From the NCBI RefSeq assembly GCF_022662575.1, contig NZ_JALBFU010000001.1, positions 506,381 to 570,380 on the forward strand: 64,000 bases of DNA, read 5' to 3'. The stretch's first letter is position 1, and each line of letters opens with the position of its first letter. This document shows positions 63,586-64,000 of the stretch, piece by piece. This DNA is from Luteimonas aquatica. Its GTDB lineage: Bacteria > Pseudomonadota > Gammaproteobacteria > Xanthomonadales > Xanthomonadaceae. Position numbers and translations under genes: made by a program. Below the pieces are notes generated by a model that saw only the letters and a list, made by a program, of their open reading frames with translations, was not told where the DNA came from and searched no databases.

Positions 63586-64000
63586 GCTGGTTCGTGTTCC
63601 TCTGGCTTCGAATCCGGGTGCTTCAGTGTCTGATGCAGTTCCTGCAGCGCCCACACCGGGCCGCTGCCGCGATACTGCAGAGAATGCAGCAACGCCTTCG
63701 CGCCGGCAATGGTGGTGGAGTACGTCACCCGCTGCTGCAGCGCCTCGCGGCGGATCGAGAACGAGTCGGCGATGGCCTGCTTGCCCTCGGTGGTATTGAC
63801 GATGTAGGCGATCTCGCCGTTCTTGATCAGGTCGACCACGTGCGGCCGCCCTTCGGTGACCTTGTTGATCTGCTCGCATTCCACGCCGTGCGCGCGCAGC
63901 CAGGCGGCGGTGCCGCCGGTGGCGACCAGCGCGTAGCCGCGCCGCACCAGGTCCTGCGCCACCGGCAGCACGCGCGGCTTGTCCGGATCGCGCACCGAGA
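63582..64000 (-). CDS. carB: carbamoyl-phosphate synthase large subunit, C-terminal part
   Basis: Only the last 138 or so residues lie in the window; the gene begins beyond position 64000. The visible part is the MGS-like allosteric domain ([36 protein letters not shown]), which binds UMP and ornithine in the E. coli enzyme. A 20-residue C-terminal tail ([18 protein letters not shown]) is extra relative to common CarB. It overlaps greA by 4 bases. Confidence 0.93.
   Translation of the reverse strand, partial: SVRDPDKPRVLPVAQDLVRRGYALVATGGTAAWLRAHGVECEQINKVTEGRPHVVDLIKNGEIAYIVNTTEGKQAIADSFSIRREALQQRVTYSTTIAGAKALLHSLQYRGSGPVWALQELHQTLKHPDSKPEEHEPA

Overview
The window is about 64 kb of GC-rich (roughly 70%) bacterial chromosome. 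It most likely comes from a member of the Lysobacteraceae (Xanthomonadaceae): Lysobacter, Luteimonas or a close relative. The main reason is the rpf (DSF quorum-sensing) locus in its characteristic neighbourhood: aconitase (rpfA), rpfB, rpfF, divergent rpfG-rpfC, then lysS, prfB, recJ, rpfE, greA and carB. The block rarA / lolA / ftsK / ald / trxB / aat / infA / clpA-clpS / mnmA-hflD fits the same family. No rRNA, tRNA, CRISPR array, prophage or insertion sequence was found.

Region 1 (1-8.4 kb) is accessory. It holds a small secreted Cys protein, a copper module (divergent copZ and copA, a glutaredoxin-like protein, convergent cueR) with a CueR-type operator on each side of the copZ-copA gap, an O-methyltransferase divergent from a TetR regulator, a small protein with a GIY-YIG-like start, and an MHS-type transporter. 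Region 2 (8.6-15.5 kb) is respiratory: cyoABCD quinol oxidase, SURF1, and a RegB/RegA-type redox two-component pair. Region 3 (15.7-20.4 kb) is a signalling island: a Ser/Thr kinase with a TPR sensor half, a convergent ECF sigma factor whose usual acidic region-2.2 motif is replaced by S-P-T-S, and, divergent from sigma, a protein built of exact-length 86-residue repeats. I regard this as the most promising poorly described system here.

Region 4 (20.4-28.2 kb) has an ATP/ADP-carrier-like transporter in operon with a Tat-exported aldo/keto reductase, crcB behind a well-formed fluoride riboswitch, and a CadC-like membrane regulator upstream of an exported LVIVD beta-propeller. Region 5 (28.2-46.8 kb) is mostly housekeeping: rarA, a secreted protein, a GNAT enzyme, lolA, an NTF2-like protein, ftsK, ald, trxB, an NYN-domain protein with an anomalous start, a DUF482 GNAT-like protein, aat, infA, clpA, clpS, a Nudix hydrolase, mnmA and hflD. 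Region 6 (46.8-64 kb) opens with a vapBC toxin-antitoxin pair and continues through the rpf cluster to lysS, prfB (with the programmed +1 frameshift), recJ, rpfE, greA and the 3' end of carB.

RpfB/RpfF make and process the diffusible fatty-acid signal, RpfC senses it, and RpfG degrades cyclic di-GMP. Around greA and ald there are small families of short repeated, hairpin-forming sequences. Starts were often moved inward from the longest open frame because GC-rich DNA gives long spurious extensions.
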